A stretch of DNA of 64,000 nucleotides from Gnetum montanum (lineage: Eukaryota; Streptophyta; Gnetopsida; Gnetales; Gnetaceae): positions 457,402-521,401 of the forward strand of contig MNCI01002986.1 in NCBI GenBank assembly GCA_015680685.1. Reading direction: 5' to 3'. Made by a program: the position numbers and the translations under genes. How positions within the stretch are numbered: position 1 is the stretch's first letter; each line of letters starts with the position of its first letter. This document shows positions 48,296 to 59,391 of this stretch, in pieces. Below the pieces are notes generated by a model that saw nothing but the letters and a program-made list of their open reading frames with translations, ran no database searches and had not been told where the DNA came from.

Positions 48296-49114
48296 TAAGA
48301 AACTTAAGTGTTCTTACATTGGCCTATCTAGGTTGGAAACACTTTTACTATATTGGAGTAATAACCCTTGGTCACAAGTTCAAACAATTGTACACACTAC
48401 AATGCTGTATGAATGTGTAGTGTGGGACCCAAGTCTTGATCAAGAATGATGTAAAAGATTGAGAAACTTCAAAAAAAAATCTTATTCAATGAATTCAAAA
48501 CAAAAAATCAAGTGCCATATGCAATACTTTTGTTAGAAGCTAATTTGTTACCATTGGAAGCTAAAGCAATGTATTAGTTCCTAACATTATACTTAAGACA
48601 TAAAAATAGCAATAAGATCTTAGGAGAAATCATCCAAAAATCTCAATAATAAGGGTGGTTCCATAAAGAGTAATAAGTTCAGAACAAGCTTAGAAACTTA
48701 TTACAAAGAAATTTTTAGAGAGATGAAAAAATAAGGTACAAATACAAAAAAGCTTTAATTTTATTGGGAAAATATTAGAGGTAGTAGACATGATGAAGTG
48801 GACTATCTACATGTAATAATTTTTGGAAACTAGAATTTTTTATTACATCCAAAAAATTATAAAGGCTTTGTTAGATAGTTACAAAGCCTCAACATATTTT
48901 TGAAGAAAATTAAAAATATCATTGAAGTAATGCCCCAAGCAAATAGAATCAATTTGAAAGAAAGCAATCAAAAAATTACAATTAATAGTATAATTCACTC
49001 AAATGTAAGATAAAGATTGTCAAAATAGAATAAAATATGTTCTTCATAATTTATGCTTTGTTTGCATAATTTGCAAATACACTCTTCTCTTGGTAAATTG
49101 ATCCAAATACCTAT
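48296..49114 (+). pseudogene. LINE 3' coding region, part 1 (interrupted by A4)
   Basis: In shifting frames the plus strand encodes the end of a plant LINE reverse transcriptase and its tail: LLYWSNNPWSQVQTIVHTTM, LYECVVWD (the LYG-CE-WG position), then PYAILLLEANLLPLEAKAM, a segment usual after it in plant LINEs. It stops at 49114, where A4 inserts after CCTAT, and resumes at 56447. Confidence 0.65.
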
Positions 49115-50095
49115 TGATGAGTGGCGAGATACCCCTACACTCAAACATACGAATACGAGCGTTTTCATGTGCAATTCGATCGCACTCCGTAGACTAAATG
49201 CCTACACACCCCATGGAACACTTAGGGTTAATTATTCATTGTCTTCCCAGACTTACTTGTAGTTGTCACGGTGTATGGTTAAGAAAGTATGAGGTATATG
49301 ATTTTTATGGTCTTTTATGTTTTATGTCTTCTATGCTAATGAGGGAAGGGTTGAGAAACTAATGACTAACTCTAACTAATAGATTAAGTCTAAATTGCCT
49401 AGCGTCAACATCCATTCCCACTTACCGTACACACCCTGAACCTAAGCGTGATGAGCATCTATTCCTTGGTTATCTGTACACATCCTTAAATGCTCATAAC
49501 CAAGTCGTACTTATCCTACATTACTAGGAGATAAGGGTGAGAGAGAATCTAATCACGATGAGCATCCGTTCCTTGATTATCTGCACACATCTTACGAATA
49601 CCATTGGGATTACCAAGCGCAGATCCTAGATACGCCACTGGGTTACCAAGTAGTCACACTAAGATGCTCGTAATCAAGTTGTACTCCTTCTTCCCTACTA
49701 CAGGTAATAAATAACATGTAATAAATAACTAGTAATAAAATCCTATTCCATGCACTGCAAGGTTTATCCACAAAGCTCATCTTTATCTCCGTACACAACT
49801 TGCATTCAGGTACAATGTTGCTCGAATAAAGATCCATTCACTTGGGGACTCCTACTACGGGCACATGGAAAATAATCTATCTCTGGAGTGATCAATCTGC
49901 TAGAATTGCCCTACTTCTAGCCTAGGATTATGAAATAAGGGAAAGCCACCTCTTATTTATAGATATGACAACGCACCACAATATCACGTACGCGATATTG
50001 CAGGGGAAGACACGATATCGCGTACGCGATATCGTGAGGGATGTGATATCGCGATGGCCGCGATATCGCAACTCATGCGATATCGCGTCCCATCA
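49115..50095 (-). repeat. A4 3' LTR
   Basis: A 981 bp LTR. On the minus strand it starts TGATGGGACGCGATATCGC and carries about eight GATATCGC-type palindromes over about 110 bp. One is a perfect 26 bp palindrome (50011-50036) centred on GCGTACGC. TATAAATA lies at 49954-49961, 134 bp from the edge. Confidence 0.9.
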
Positions 50096-50339
50096 TACCC
50101 CCATAACTAAATGAAAACTCATCCTCGAGTTCATTACAATAATATCAGGTAGGTATGGGATTATTGAGGGAATGGAACTATTGGGATGATATGTGAACGG
50201 ATTATCATTACAAGACACAACAGACTGGTGTTCATGACAACAAGAGTGAACACCTTATTACATTGACATAAGGCCTCATTTGGCAGTTGAGAGAAAAGAG
50301 AAGAGAGAAGAGGAGAGGAGAAGAAGAGAAAAGAAGTCT

Positions 50340-50700
50340 TGCTACTGCCAATGCCTAGATTACGCCTTTCGTTATTCATTCGTAAGTCCATCATCGATCT
50401 TGCTCCTTCCATAGCTGCTATCAGCGTTGCTCCATTCCAAGTGCTCCTTCCAGATCTGGTCCGTTGTGCATGATCGCCATCTACACACACAACACAGTCT
50501 TATATTAGTAAGGGTAAATGAATTTCAATGTGGGTAATACCTTGCTTCAGTGTAAGTCCATTGGCTGGGTTGTGGTATGGTTGATTACGGATCTAGAGAT
50601 ATATTAATGATGACTATCGAAGGTGTAGGGGTTAGGAGAAAAGTGAAAAAATTGGGCCCTGTACCCCCATGACTAATCGTGAACCTCCGGTAGTGAGAGA
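50340..50700 (-). pseudogene. A4 captured or spliced fragment with 60 bp intron
   Basis: The minus strand shows an exon-like stretch ending QWTYTEA, an intron 50481-50540 (GTATTACCC, then a TTACTAATAT branch-like word, then TGTGTGTAG), and a second exon-like stretch. Splicing gives an open frame of about 35 further codons (RWRSCTTDQIWKEHLEWS and on) to a TAA. Unspliced, the second part has another open frame, NGATLIAAMEGARSM. It occupies the place of the aORF. No family was recognised. Confidence 0.5.
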
Positions 50701-51135
50701 ATGGAGAAAGAATAAGAACAAGAAAGAGAAAGAAAAAGAGACAATTAGGACATTGATGAAATAGATGTCAAGATGGAAATGAACAAAATAAAATTAATTG
50801 CAAAATGTTAAGGGAAAGAATTTAACTGATGCATGAAAGAGGAATGTCAGTGGGTCCTCCCCAAAGCAAGCTCATGCCCTTAGTGCCCTAACAAACCCAC
50901 ATTCAAAGAGTCTGTAGGCTCTGGAAATGTCGTTTGGAATAAGAGTTAAAGTCTTAACCATAAGAATTTACCAAAAAGAAAACAATGTATATACCAAAAT
51001 ATATGCTAATGATACAATCAACAATGAGGTGAACAATGGAGAGAAGGGTGGACAGAAGAGAATGGAATGGAATCCCAAGAACAAGGTGGTGTACAACCCC
51101 TTATGTGTTTCATGATTAATATGACGCGGAAAATC

Positions 51136-51465
51136 TCATTCCAACTCCAGCCTCAAACTAACCACATCCAGTGACTTCGCATCAATGCACTTGGCCAAAC
51201 CATCCACTTGAATAACAAGAATGCATCTACGAAGAGTCACCACCATTCCGACAAAACGAAGGAGAGAATGGGAAGCAAGAAGGGCTTTAGTTAGAGGGAA
51301 CACTTTTGGTTCCTTAACCAGTGCGTGGAGCCCAAATTTATTTTGTCTAAGGGGTGTGCTTTGAATTCTCACTTTTTTTCTTTTTTTGTTTTTTTTCTCT
51401 CTTTTTTTTTCTTTTTTTTTCTTTTTGTGTTTTATGTTTTTATGCATGAGAACCACACCATGCAA
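51136..51465 (-). CDS. Conserved short ORF of unknown function in A4 3' region
   Basis: A 109-codon frame starting MHGVVLMHKNIKHKKKKKEK, with a very Lys/Arg-rich first third encoded by a T-rich tract. It continues with TPLRQNKFGLHALV and FPLTKALLASHSLLRFVG, then RRCILVIQVDGL and DAKSLDVVSLRLELE. The second half matches the A5 ORF (44958-45140). No domain was recognised. The low-complexity start suggests the real peptide, if any, begins later. Confidence 0.35.
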   Translation of the reverse strand: MHGVVLMHKNIKHKKKKKEKKREKKNKKRKKVRIQSTPLRQNKFGLHALVKEPKVFPLTKALLASHSLLRFVGMVVTLRRCILVIQVDGLAKCIDAKSLDVVSLRLELE

Positions 51466-51899
51466 AGACTTCTTATTTTTATTATCTCAACTTTCGATAA
51501 TTGGTAACATCGGAACAACAAGAAAACTCAAGAAGAAAACATCCAAGCACCCAAGAGAATGGCCAACACAAATGCATCAAGTTCCCTTGAAGTCACACCC
51601 TTTTCAAACCTTGAGTCCTTCCTTAGTTTGAGAAGTACCCAATCACCGATTCATTAAAGTTCTTATTAGGAAGGAAACTATACATTTCCAAGCCAAGAGA
51701 GACCATAGACTTTGGTGGATGGATGGATGAAGTGGACTCATTTCCTGCCATATCAAAAAAACATACCTTAGTGTCAACATTGTAACTTAAAGGTAAAACC
51801 CAAACATTAGAAATCAATAAAAAAAGTTCATGCCATCGTGAAGAACACTTATTAGGTGACGAACTTACAAGGTGGATCACACACACACACACACACAAA

Positions 51900-52110
51900 A
51901 TGGAAAAGTATAACAATGTTGTAAAACAAAAATAAGAAAAGTTAAAGAAATTTGCAAAACAAAAACATGTAAGACCAAAAATGTGTTAAAAAAACATGTA
52001 AAACAAAAATATGTAAAACAAAAAACTTGTTAAACAAAAATGTGTGAAACAAAAACATGTAAAACAAAAATGTGTAAAAAAAAAACTAAAAAGAACTGAG
52101 GACCTCTAAT
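51900..52110 (-). repeat. T-rich tandem array after A4 protease stop
   Basis: The plus strand shows repeated AAAACAAAAA(T/C)(A/G)TGTAA units of 12-18 bp, the complement of the A5 array. A short (CA)n run sits beside it at about 51878-51898. Confidence 0.8.
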
Positions 52111-52119
52111 GATTAGCAT

Positions 52120-55100
52120 AGGTGGCCATCTCCCCCATGGTTAGCATGAGTTTCCTCAGTTCATTCTGTGCATATTAGTTTGCTCTTCCTAGTAGCTATC
52201 AACCACGGGGTGTCTACTACGGGTGTGGTTGCTACATACAGGCACCATTGGATTTGTGTTTCTTGGGCACACCGCTCACATGGAAGCAATGTTGAACACT
52301 CTTCCATGTCATCACCCTTTGTGTCACTGTATGTGATGCACAGAACTTTCTTCTTCTCAATCTTTCCATAAATATTTATCTTAGATATTTTCAAGGAAAG
52401 ATCACGGATCCCTAGGTACACATCTACTGTACTTAGCCATGGCCTTCCCATTATAATTGGGAAGCCCCCTTCGTTGTTAACTTCAATCACTAGGAAATCA
52501 GTTGATTATGACCATCCACACACAGTGGTGATGATGTCCTCCACCAATCCTAAGGGAATGATGATGGACTAGTTAGCCAACTCCAATTGAATGTTGCTCT
52601 TCCTAAGTTGGGGCAGGTTCCAGGCTTGCTACATTGCTCATGATATTAAATTGACTTTGGAACCTGAGTCAAGAAGAGCCTGATGTGATGCATTCCCAGT
52701 GATTTGCAAATAAATTAAGGGGCTCCCAGGGTCAGATAGTTTCTTAGGAAGGTGGCCTACCTTGATCCAGTCAGTTACGGTATGTGTCAACATAACCGTA
52801 TGCGTACGGTTCTTTTGGACTGAAGGGTGCTCCGAAGTGTTAGATGATTGAGGCATGTACTTGTACTCAACCACTTGTTGTTGCGAGAGTTTGTTTGAGC
52901 TTCTGGTTCTGAAGAAAGGCCTTTTCTTTGTACAATTGTCAGAACCAACACTAGGTTGAATATTTACAGCTCTCGCAGTGTTACGTTGCTGCGGTTGAGT
53001 AGGGAGTTCCCCTTGCATTGTTAGAACAAGTTGTATGGGAACTACAGGTGGAAGAGGTGCAGATGGAGTTGGAGGATGGGATGAATGTGAGATGCCTCCC
53101 AAAGGAGAAGGAGTCCTCCTAAAGTACTCCCAAAATTGGTAGTGACATTGGGGAGTTGTATGACTCATAGAGTCACCTAGAGAAATCGGCTGCTGCACAT
53201 AATAATCATAAGGATCAAGCTACCAGTAAGGGTACTATTGTGTCGGCGGTGGTATCCCCCATGACTATGGGTATTGTCATTGCTAATGTTGTCTAATGGG
53301 GTGTGGTGGAGTTCCACTTGGATAGTACGTTAGTGGTTGGTGGAACTGCCTTGGGTTACCTTGTGGATAAGGTAACCTTCAGGGTGTTTACTGTTGGTTG
53401 ATTCTTGGATTTAGCACATACACCCCAGACTCCTGCAAATGTGAGATAACTGGGCAACATCCCTTAGGATGATCATATTGGAAGATCTCACATCCACCAT
53501 CATCATTTGTATCAGAGTCCACAGGATCATCGAAGATAGGAATTTTCCCCTTACCCTTGTTATGTGCAAGGCTTGAATTTCTCTGCTTTGTCTTACCTTT
53601 GTCACTACTTCGTTCCTCCTTAGACTCTTCTACGATTTTCAAGACTATTTCAATTCTCGAGTCTAAGGTATTCCACATATGGTCCACCTTGGCCGATACC
53701 TCAATTGTTAATTTTTGGATTAGTAAGGTTTTCCGGTTCACCAACTCTTTGAGTGGTGACTCATCCTCCTCATCATAGAATTTCACTCCCTTCTTGTGAA
53801 GGGAGGGATTGCAGTTGTATTCTTCAGCACTTTCCCTCTTACGTAGTTCACCCTCTTCTTGTGCTACTTGTTCCAACAAGTGATGTACTTCTTGGGCTCT
53901 AAGTTGTAATAGTCTTCCTTGGGCATAAGTCCCAAGGGTTCTTCTTGTTTCATGCCTTAGCCCATCCATGATGTGGTGAAGTTGATCCCGCTGAGCGTAC
54001 CCATGGCCCAGGCAATGATGTAACAATGTGTAGTAGCAGGCCATGGTAGCATCCAAGGGTTCATAAGTACCTTGTTTCTAGCCTTGGATCTGCTTACGCA
54101 AATTGGACACTCTGGAGTACGTCTGATATTTATCATTGAAGAGTTCAAGCATCGTACTCCACCTCCTAATGGTTTCCAGTTCTAAGGACCAGTACCAACT
54201 CTCTGCTTCTTTAATGAGTGTCCTTGGAAACAACTTAAGCTTTTGCCACTCATTTTCTATATTTTTCAAGGCAGAGGCATTGTGGAATGCCTATAAATGA
54301 TGCTACGGATCAACATTAGATCCCCCTTCAAAATGTGGGATATTATTCATATCTAAATGCTTAATCAGACTGTCCTTTTGGTGCCTTGTTGGAATCATAA
54401 CAACCTCCACTATGTCAAGCATACTTTGGGTTGCAAGTAGGGGTTTGTCATGATAATCTCTTTCATGACACTTGTGATGTCTACATTGTTCCCTACTCTC
54501 CCTACGTCCTTTTCCTTGTCCTCTCTCTCGACTTTCCCATCGAGGTCTCTTGTCTTTCTTACCTTTATCCTCACCATTATGTTCATGATGGTTGTGCCCA
54601 GATGTGGAAGGAGAGGGTGAGTGGTGAGATGAAGAAGAAGAAGAAGGGGAGCTATCACCATGATGATGTTTCTTACCTTCTCTTCAGTTGCTTCGACTCC
54701 GATCGTTATAACAATCTAAGTACCCGTCCTTAGTGTGAGTTTTTGTTCCTTCCATGAACAGTTGGCATTCATGGGGATTAGAACCAATGTTATGTATCCT
54801 TGAGCATAGGTTTTGATGCCTTACCTCCTCACCATCATTAGGAGGGGGAACATCATTTTCTAAAGAACCCATTACAAGGGGTTCCTCGTCTCCTATTTTG
54901 CTAAGGACGTATGGGACCTTGCCCTTCAACAGTGTATGTTGACTCTCCTACCTTAAGTCACTCATATGTTGTGCATCTGTGGGATGATAATCCCTCATAT
55001 CAAAGTCTTCAACAATGTATTTAGCAAATAGTTCTCGCATGTCAATCTATGCCAAGGCATGAAAGAGCATGTTAGGGATTGATCGATCTAGGGGTAACAC

Positions 55101-55301
55101 GATGTTACCTTGCAGATCTCTCCATCGCAGCTGTTAGTCTTAATGGAGGATAAAGGTAAAGTTTGGAATATACTCATCGGGATGAGTATAGATTATCTTG
55201 TATTTTTTAGGACTTGGCTGATTTTGGTTATGTGTTTTATGTTGCCGACTGTCTCTAGTGTTAGTCCTAGCTGGTGAATTACTTTTGAGAGAAGAAGTCA
55301 T
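52120..55301 (-). pseudogene. A4 gag-protease polyprotein, broken
   Basis: The start at 55299-55301 (MTSSLKSNSPARTN) lies about 125 bp inside the primer site. In order: a conserved start (IYTHPDEYIPNFT, LQGNIVLPLDRS); an acidic linker; a Ser/His/Arg-rich linker (54410-54730); a capsid-like domain (53850-54300; LIKEAESWYWSLE, LFNDKYQTYSRVSNLRKQI, QRDQLHHIMDGLRHETRRTL); and the Cys/His motif (53432-53496; YDHPKGCC, with the second Cys now Phe). A Pro/Gln linker then leads to protease with LLDSGSKVNLIS, so the active site DSG is intact (about 52640-52680), and FPIIMGRPWLSTVDV. A few stops and frameshifts break it; 53388-54056 is open for 222 codons. The order suggests gag and protease formed one frame. 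Confidence 0.82.
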
Positions 55302-55427
55302 TTTTTATCGATGTGCTATTTTACTGTTATATAAATTCTTGTTTAATTAATTAACCTAAAGGTTTTTTTAGGCTCCCAACAATGTGAGTGATTTCCTTTA
55401 TGTTCTATTCAGTGCACAAACTCTTAG

Positions 55428-55445
55428 TCCCCGGCAACAGTGCCA
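55428..55445 (-). other. A4 primer binding site, tRNA-Asp
   Basis: The minus strand reads TGGCACTGTTGCCGGGGA, two changes from the plant tRNA-Asp complement, one base inside the LTR edge. It is the best-preserved primer site of the family here. Confidence 0.88.
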
Positions 55446-55446
55446 A

Positions 55447-56441
55447 TGATGAGTGGCGAGATACCCTTACACTCAACCATACGAATAAGATCGTTTTCAC
55501 GCTTGATCCGGTCGAAATCTGTAGACTAAATGCCTACACGCCCCATAGAACACTTAGGGTTAATTATTTGTTGTCTTCCCAGACTTACATAGTGTATGGT
55601 TAAACAAGTTTGAGGTATATGATTTTTATGGTCTTTTATGTTTTATGTATTCTATGCTAATGAGGGAAGGGTTGAGAAACTAATGACTAACTCTAAATAA
55701 TGGACTAAGTCTAAATTACCTAGCATCAGCATTCGTTCCCACTTACCATACACACGCTGAACCTATGCAACTGTGGTTACCAAATGCTAATCGTTACCGA
55801 GATCCCACGCGTAACGCATGTGCTCGAAGTGGTCGTACTGAGGCACTTAACTAACTTAAGTGTGATGAGCATCCGTTCCTTGGTTATCTGTACACATCCT
55901 TAAATGCTCATAACCAAGTTGTACTTATCCCACGTTACTAGGAGATAAGTGTGAGAGAGAATCTAATCGTGATGAGCATCCGTTCCTTGATTATCCGTAC
56001 ACATCTTATGACTATCACTAGGATTACCAAGCGCAGATCCTAGATACGCCACTGGGTTACCAAGTAGTCACACTAAGATGCTCGTAATCAAGTCGTACTC
56101 ATTTCGCGCTACTGCAGGTAATAAATAACATGTGATAAATAATAGGTAATAAAATCCTATTCCATGCACTGCAAGGTTTATCCACAAAGCTCGTCTTTAT
56201 TGCCGTACACAACTTGCGTTCAGGTACAATGTTGCTTGAATAAAGATCCTTTCACTTGGGGACTCCTACTGCAGGCACATGGAAAATAATCTATATCTGG
56301 AGTGATCAATCTGCCAGAGTTTCCCTACTTCTAGCCTAGGATTATGAAATAAGGGGAAGCCACCTCTTATTTATAGATATGATAGCGCACTGCAATATCG
56401 TGTACGCGATATCGCAGCTCATGTGATATCACGTCCCATCA
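55447..56441 (-). repeat. A4 5' LTR
   Basis: A 995 bp LTR. The palindrome array is short: TATAAATA (56368-56375) is only 66 bp from the outer edge, exactly as in the A5 5' LTR. It contains a ~85 bp stretch (about 55765-55850) missing from the 3' LTR. Confidence 0.9.
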
Positions 56442-56446
56442 CCTAT

Positions 56447-56690
56447 CTTAATAATTCCAAAATCCATAAGAGCATTAATTAGCAAAGTAAGCATGAGATT
56501 ATAACACCTCCAAGTTGGAATTAGAAGATAAAATAATGAACAACGTGAAGATAGAATATGTCGATTGTGTTTACTTCAAGTGGTGAAAGATGAGCAACAT
56601 GTATTATTGGAATGTTGTGAAACAAATTTAATCTAAAAAAAAGACAAATATTTTGTTAGTCTTTGTATAAGCCATTCAAGCTACCATTCT
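56447..56690 (+). pseudogene. LINE 3' coding region, part 2 (zinc-binding end)
   Basis: This continues 48296-49114 beyond A4. Translation gives EDRICRLCLLQVV and DEQHVLLECCE, the C-x2-C...H...C zinc-binding segment near the end of plant LINE ORF2. No poly-A tail was recognised before AT-rich sequence takes over. Confidence 0.65.
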
Positions 56691-57092
56691 TAGTTCTAGG
56701 GAATTATATAGAAGATGTTCATGTTATATGAATATTAGACATATCTATGTACTTAAGACTTATTCTTACTAAAATATATTTCACAAGTTTATTTGTCTAA
56801 CATAGATATAATAAAATATTAGTACAAGTATTAATATAAAATTATATAAAAAGAATTCCTAAACTAGTTTGATAGATCTTATTGGATCTAAGTAAAACAT
56901 TTCAATTTCAATATTTTTATATTTAATCAAATAAAGTTTCACTAGATTCAAGGATGTAGATATTATAATTATCTATTATTTAAAATTCATAAGAAATTTT
57001 TGGCATGTAATAGTTGTGTCTAATTCATAGATCCATTAGTGCTATCATAGCCTTCATAGCTAAAGTAGAAATAACACTTTACATTACATTGA
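56691..57092. other. Very AT-rich unassigned sequence
   Basis: No gene or repeat signature was seen. Confidence 0.5.
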
Positions 57093-57722
57093 NNNNNNNN
57101 NNNNNNNNNNNNNNNNNNNNNNNNNNNNNNNNNNNNNNNNNNNNNNNNNNNNNNNNNNNNNNNNNNNNNNNNNNNNNNNNNNNNNNNNNNNNNNNNNNNN
57201 NNNNNNNNNNNNNNNNNNNNNNNNNNNNNNNNNNNNNNNNNNNNNNNNNNNNNNNNNNNNNNNNNNNNNNNNNNNNNNNNNNNNNNNNNNNNNNNNNNNN
57301 NNNNNNNNNNNNNNNNNNNNNNNNNNNNNNNNNNNNNNNNNNNNNNNNNNNNNNNNNNNNNNNNNNNNNNNNNNNNNNNNNNNNNNNNNNNNNNNNNNNN
57401 NNNNNNNNNNNNNNNNNNNNNNNNNNNNNNNNNNNNNNNNNNNNNNNNNNNNNNNNNNNNNNNNNNNNNNNNNNNNNNNNNNNNNNNNNNNNNNNNNNNN
57501 NNNNNNNNNNNNNNNNNNNNNNNNNNNNNNNNNNNNNNNNNNNNNNNNNNNNNNNNNNNNNNNNNNNNNNNNNNNNNNNNNNNNNNNNNNNNNNNNNNNN
57601 NNNNNNNNNNNNNNNNNNNNNNNNNNNNNNNNNNNNNNNNNNNNNNNNNNNNNNNNNNNNNNNNNNNNNNNNNNNNNNNNNNNNNNNNNNNNNNNNNNNN
57701 NNNNNNNNNNNNNNNNNNNNNN
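57093..57722. other. Assembly gap (630 N)
   Basis: A run of N. ORFs spanning it are meaningless. Confidence 1.
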
Positions 57723-58181
57723 GATTTGGCATGGTTTTAAAATCAGTTGCTAACCTTATGCTAATTCTCCTTCTTTCATATCTAGGATTGGGATTGACAT
57801 TGGAAAAGTTACCCAAGACCTTTACTAGTTATCCAAATTTCTTCTATTTTTAACTTAAAATCCCTCATTGAACTAATGACGTAAATCCTAAAACAAAAAG
57901 AGTAGATGAATTTGTGTAGCCAACATAAGCTTTCATTAAATAAAGAAGAAATACATCAAACTCTTCTTTATGTAAGAAATTTAAAGTTTGATTTCTTGGT
58001 ATTTATGCATATAATCCTTCAACATTCCAATTTGAAATAATATATTTAGCTTTAACCAAGCTCATTCATTGGAGTCATTTAGTTAGAAGTTTGTAACTAA
58101 GGCTTATTAGAGAGATTTCCACTTATTTGATATTAAATAATTCCTAAACATTGTATCTAATCTACTCTACTAATATACTAT
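57723..58181. other. Unassigned sequence between gap and A6
   Basis: No convincing feature was seen. The minus strand beside the gap reads NVNPNPRYERRRISIRLATDFK, in part reminiscent of LINE coding sequence but too short to call. Confidence 0.4.
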
Positions 58182-59065
58182 TGATGAGCAATGAGGTACC
58201 CCTACACCCAACCATACAAATCATAAGCGTTCATGTGTCATCTTGTTGAATTTTGTGGACTTTGTAATATCCAATGCACTAGTCTTCTAGGAAATGAATC
58301 TTGCCTTAAGATTGTTCATTAGCTTCCCAATTACACTTGTGACATACACTAATATGGTTAAGTGTAATTAAGACATGATTTTTATTATTTTATATTTTAT
58401 GGTTTGGTGTTCAAATGGAAATAAAAGTAATTGGATTAATTAATTCAAATTAACTAATTAACTAGCATCTAACTAGTCCTAACATAAGCATCCAGTCCCA
58501 CTTTCCATACACATCCTTAATCCATGTATCCACTGCTAGGTTACCAAGCACTATGCTACTAGGCATACTAAGCAATAACGCTACTAGGATTACCAAGCAA
58601 ATACATGTTATGCTCAAAGAGGTCATACTTATGTGTTTAATCTATCTTGCTTAATTGCTTCATTAACTTAATTACTAGAAAATATTTAATAAATAACTAA
58701 AACCATTAAATGCATAATTAAAATATTTAATATATCCAAAGTGTTGCAAGGTTTATCAGAAAGCTCATCTTTATTGCTGCACACATTGTCATGCTCAAGT
58801 ATAACAATACTCAAATAAAGATCCGTACACTCAATGACTCCTGCTGCAGGAACTCAGGAGAAAAATTCTAACTTTCAAATGAACAAACTGCAAGAGCTTT
58901 GCTACTACTATTATCTCAATTCCCATAAATGTGGTTGGTGGATGTGTATTTATAGCCAAATACAGACATTGCATTGACGAGGCCTCATTGACGCATGATA
59001 CGATGCATCAACAAGGCCTCATTAACACAGCCTCGTCAATGTAGCCAATAGAATTCAACTCATCA
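58182..59065 (-). repeat. A6 3' LTR
   Basis: An 884 bp LTR, plus strand TGATGAGCAATGAGG...ACTCATCA. TATAAATA lies at 58947-58954 on the minus strand. Its palindrome array (58970-59050) is of a different type from A1 and A4: repeated GAGGCCTCATTGACG/GTCAATGAGGCCTC units. Confidence 0.87.
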
Positions 59066-59391
59066 TATCCCCATGACTGAATGAAAACTTTTCCTTGAGT
59101 TCTTTACAAAATTGAAAAGGTATGGGATTATTGATTGACCTTTAATAAACAAAATAGATTAACTGACTTGACATAAAATGGAGTGCCCAGGTGTATAGAT
59201 CAACACATTACAAAAATGATGGTGTTCAGGGCACAAAATTGAACACCATGACATGACTCTTCAAAATTGGATAGCACATTCCTTGATGGCATTATGTTTG
59301 GTGGAGAAGATTGGATAGTCCTAGGCAATGGTGGCCCCTAAGGTTATGAGGGACCTTCTTTGGCTTCACACACGTGTAGTGGTTAAGGTGG

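Larger units (their letters stand above)
49115..56441 (-). mobile_element. A4: full non-autonomous A-family element (gag-protease), inserted in a LINE
   Basis: LTRs at 49115-50095 and 55447-56441 are flanked by CCTAT (49110-49114 and 56442-56446). A tRNA-Asp-like primer site at 55428-55445 sets the minus strand. In sense order it holds gag-protease, a T-rich array, a conserved short ORF, the conserved block (50848-50932), a leader remnant, an intron-bearing fragment and the 3' LTR. There is no aORF, RT or integrase. It is 7.3 kb and the best-preserved A copy. Confidence 0.93.

Noticed and set aside
57014-57853. Long ORFs on both strands across the N gap
   Set aside because: They exist only because N codons were read as open; there is no sequence evidence.
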